Notes under the pieces: generated by a model
Database searches by the model: none
What the model was told of the DNA's origin: nothing
Seen by the model: the letters and a program-made list of their open reading frames with translations, nothing else
Position numbers and translations under genes: made by a program
Shown: positions 63,032 through 64,000 of the stretch, piece by piece
Numbering within the stretch: position 1 is the first letter of the stretch
How the letters are laid out: each line of letters begins with the position of its first letter
Source: Schlegelella aquatica
Lineage (GTDB): Bacteria > Pseudomonadota > Gammaproteobacteria > Burkholderiales > Burkholderiaceae_C
Assembly: GCF_026013905.1 (NCBI RefSeq)
Contig: NZ_CP110257.1
Span: forward strand, 2,130,001 to 2,194,000
DNA: 64,000 nt
Direction of reading: 5' to 3'

Positions 63032-63195
63032 GGATGTCTCCTTCTGGCGTTTGTCGCGGGGCGCGCGATGCCCCGTCGGTGCGGGTGAGTACGTTAGGGC
63101 GAGGCTCTTACGAACGGCTTACTCTGCCGCGCCAAGCTTTGAAAGATGGGGCCCCCACTAGAATGCGCGAAATCCGTACTATCCCTGATCGGTCC

Positions 63196-63792
63196 ATGAG
63201 CCGTACCCCGACCGAAGAGCGCGCCGCGCGTCTGCGCCCTCTGCCCAACCTGATCTTCGCCAGCCGCTGGCTGCAATTGCCGCTGTACCTGGGCCTCATC
63301 GTGGCCCAGGGGATCTACGTCTACCACTTCTGGGTCGAACTGATCCACCTGTTGGAGGCCGCCTGGGGCAGCCAGGCCGCCCTGGACAAGCTGGTGCACA
63401 GCATCGGCTACAAGGCCGACTTCGAAATCACGGGGTTGAACGAGACCATCATCATGCTGGTGGTGCTGGCCCTCATCGACGTGGTGATGATCTCGAACCT
63501 GCTCATCATGGTCATCGTGGGCGGCTACGAAACCTTCGTCTCACGCATGAACCTCGAAGGCCACCCGGACCAGCCGGAGTGGTTGAACCACGTGAACGCC
63601 TCGGTGCTGAAGGTCAAGCTGGCCACAGCCATCATCGGCATCTCGTCGATCCACCTGCTCAAGACCTTCATCAATGCCGGCAACACCGAGACGCAGGTGC
63701 TGATGTGGCAGACGATCATCCACCTCGCCTTCCTGCTGTCGGCCATCGCCATCGCATTCACCGACCGCTTGCTGGCCACCGACACGCATTGA
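63196..63792 (+). CDS. YqhA/UPF0114-type membrane protein
   Basis: A 198-residue inner-membrane protein with four predicted helices (LQLPLYLGLIVAQGIYVYHF near 25-44, IIMLVVLALIDVVMISNLLIMVIV, KLATAIIGISSIHLLKTF, IIHLAFLLSAIAIAF) and the family segment SRWLQLPLYLGL. Function unknown. The ATG at 63196 is preferred over the one at 63163 because a TAGAAT -10-like element (63159-63164) overlaps the earlier ATG; no Shine-Dalgarno is clear for either. Confidence 0.85.
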   Translation: MSRTPTEERAARLRPLPNLIFASRWLQLPLYLGLIVAQGIYVYHFWVELIHLLEAAWGSQAALDKLVHSIGYKADFEITGLNETIIMLVVLALIDVVMISNLLIMVIVGGYETFVSRMNLEGHPDQPEWLNHVNASVLKVKLATAIIGISSIHLLKTFINAGNTETQVLMWQTIIHLAFLLSAIAIAFTDRLLATDTH

Positions 63793-63794
63793 GC

Positions 63795-63844
63795 GCCCCC
63801 GGGGGCGTGCGCCCCCCCCCGAGGGGGATGAGCCTGGACACGCG
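63795..63844 (+). repeat. GC-rich direct repeat, copy 1
   Basis: About 50 bases from GCCCCCGGGGG to GGACACGCG, nearly the same as 63950-64000 with small length differences in the C-run. It directly follows the YqhA gene. Confidence 0.7.
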
Positions 63845-63940
63845 GGCGTGCCTGCGCACGGCCGCGTGCCTGGCGAATCCGAGCGGCATGCTTGCCGCGA
63901 GGTGGGCACGGCCCGGCTTCGGGCGGCCGGGCGCCGGGCA

Positions 63941-63976
63941 CATATCTTTGCCCCCGGGGCTTGCGCCCTACCCCCC
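63941..63976 (-). repeat. Dispersed GC-rich repeat, copy 2 (inverted to 25.46 kb)
   Basis: Reverse complement of 25460-25495 at 33 of 36 positions; overlaps the second direct repeat (63950-64000). Contains CAAAGATATG at one end. Confidence 0.7.
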
Positions 63977-64000
63977 GAGGGGGATGAGCTTGGACACGCG
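63950..64000 (+). repeat. GC-rich direct repeat, copy 2, reaches window edge
   Basis: Partner of 63795-63844; CCCCCGGGGCTTGCGCCCTA followed by CGAGGGGGATGAGCTTGG and ACACGCG. It may continue past the window end. The 105 bases between the copies hold nothing else that I can identify. Confidence 0.65.

Overview
The window is a gene-dense, GC-rich (roughly two thirds G+C by eye) stretch of a betaproteobacterial chromosome. The order tpiA-secG-tRNA-Leu(GAG)-nuoA..N, the small Trp-rich protein before a cytochrome c, the DUF2818 protein after nuoN, and the aat-bpt pair all point to Burkholderiales, most likely the Comamonadaceae/Rubrivivax-Caldimonas side. I cannot name the species from sequence alone. 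I see no phage, plasmid, integron, CRISPR array or complete insertion sequence: this is core metabolic chromosome.

Layout. 121-1632: aat and bpt, both N-degron leucyl-transferases. 1703-4946: a 3-oxoacid CoA-transferase pair (scoAB) divergent from a PAS-LuxR regulator, then a thioesterase and an SDR reductase. 5211-6884: ETF-ubiquinone oxidoreductase behind a near-perfect 26-bp palindromic operator. 6989-14359: promoter, tandem glycine riboswitch and gcvT-gcvH-gcvP-ltaE-sdaA, which together look like one glycine/serine/threonine catabolic unit. 14412-20977: an OmpR-class two-component system followed by a complete sugar ABC importer. 21053-28574: aroC, a CBS-domain protein, an O-acetylhomoserine sulfhydrylase-type enzyme overlapping a hydrolase and a DUF962 protein, a YihY membrane protein, and a DUF2069 protein overlapping an FAD-linked oxidase. 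28630-29717: DUF1178 and Nudix genes.

29714-44569 (minus strand): the full 14-gene complex I operon nuoA-N plus a DUF2818 gene. Just upstream on the same strand lie tRNA-Leu, secG, tpiA and a quinone oxidoreductase. A strong sigma-70 promoter (TTGAGA-N17-TAGAAT) sits before the tRNA and may feed nuo. 47270-49876: rpsO-pnp with an intergenic terminator, and a leader that can fold the rpsO ribosome binding site.

50090-64000: an orphan branched-chain amino-acid-type binding protein, tsaD, a 96-residue unknown, lgt, a LysR regulator divergent from ilvD, the Trp-rich protein, cytochrome c, a PabB-PabC fusion coupled to a MATE exporter, acs and a YqhA-like membrane protein. The 3' end of acs carries a 64-bp direct duplication around a long hairpin. 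The last 200 bases hold GC-rich repeats, one of which recurs inverted near 25.46 kb.

I did not find a convincing new multi-gene system. The most interesting signals are regulatory: operators, riboswitch scope, leader folds, repeats, and the link between neighbouring regulators and operons.
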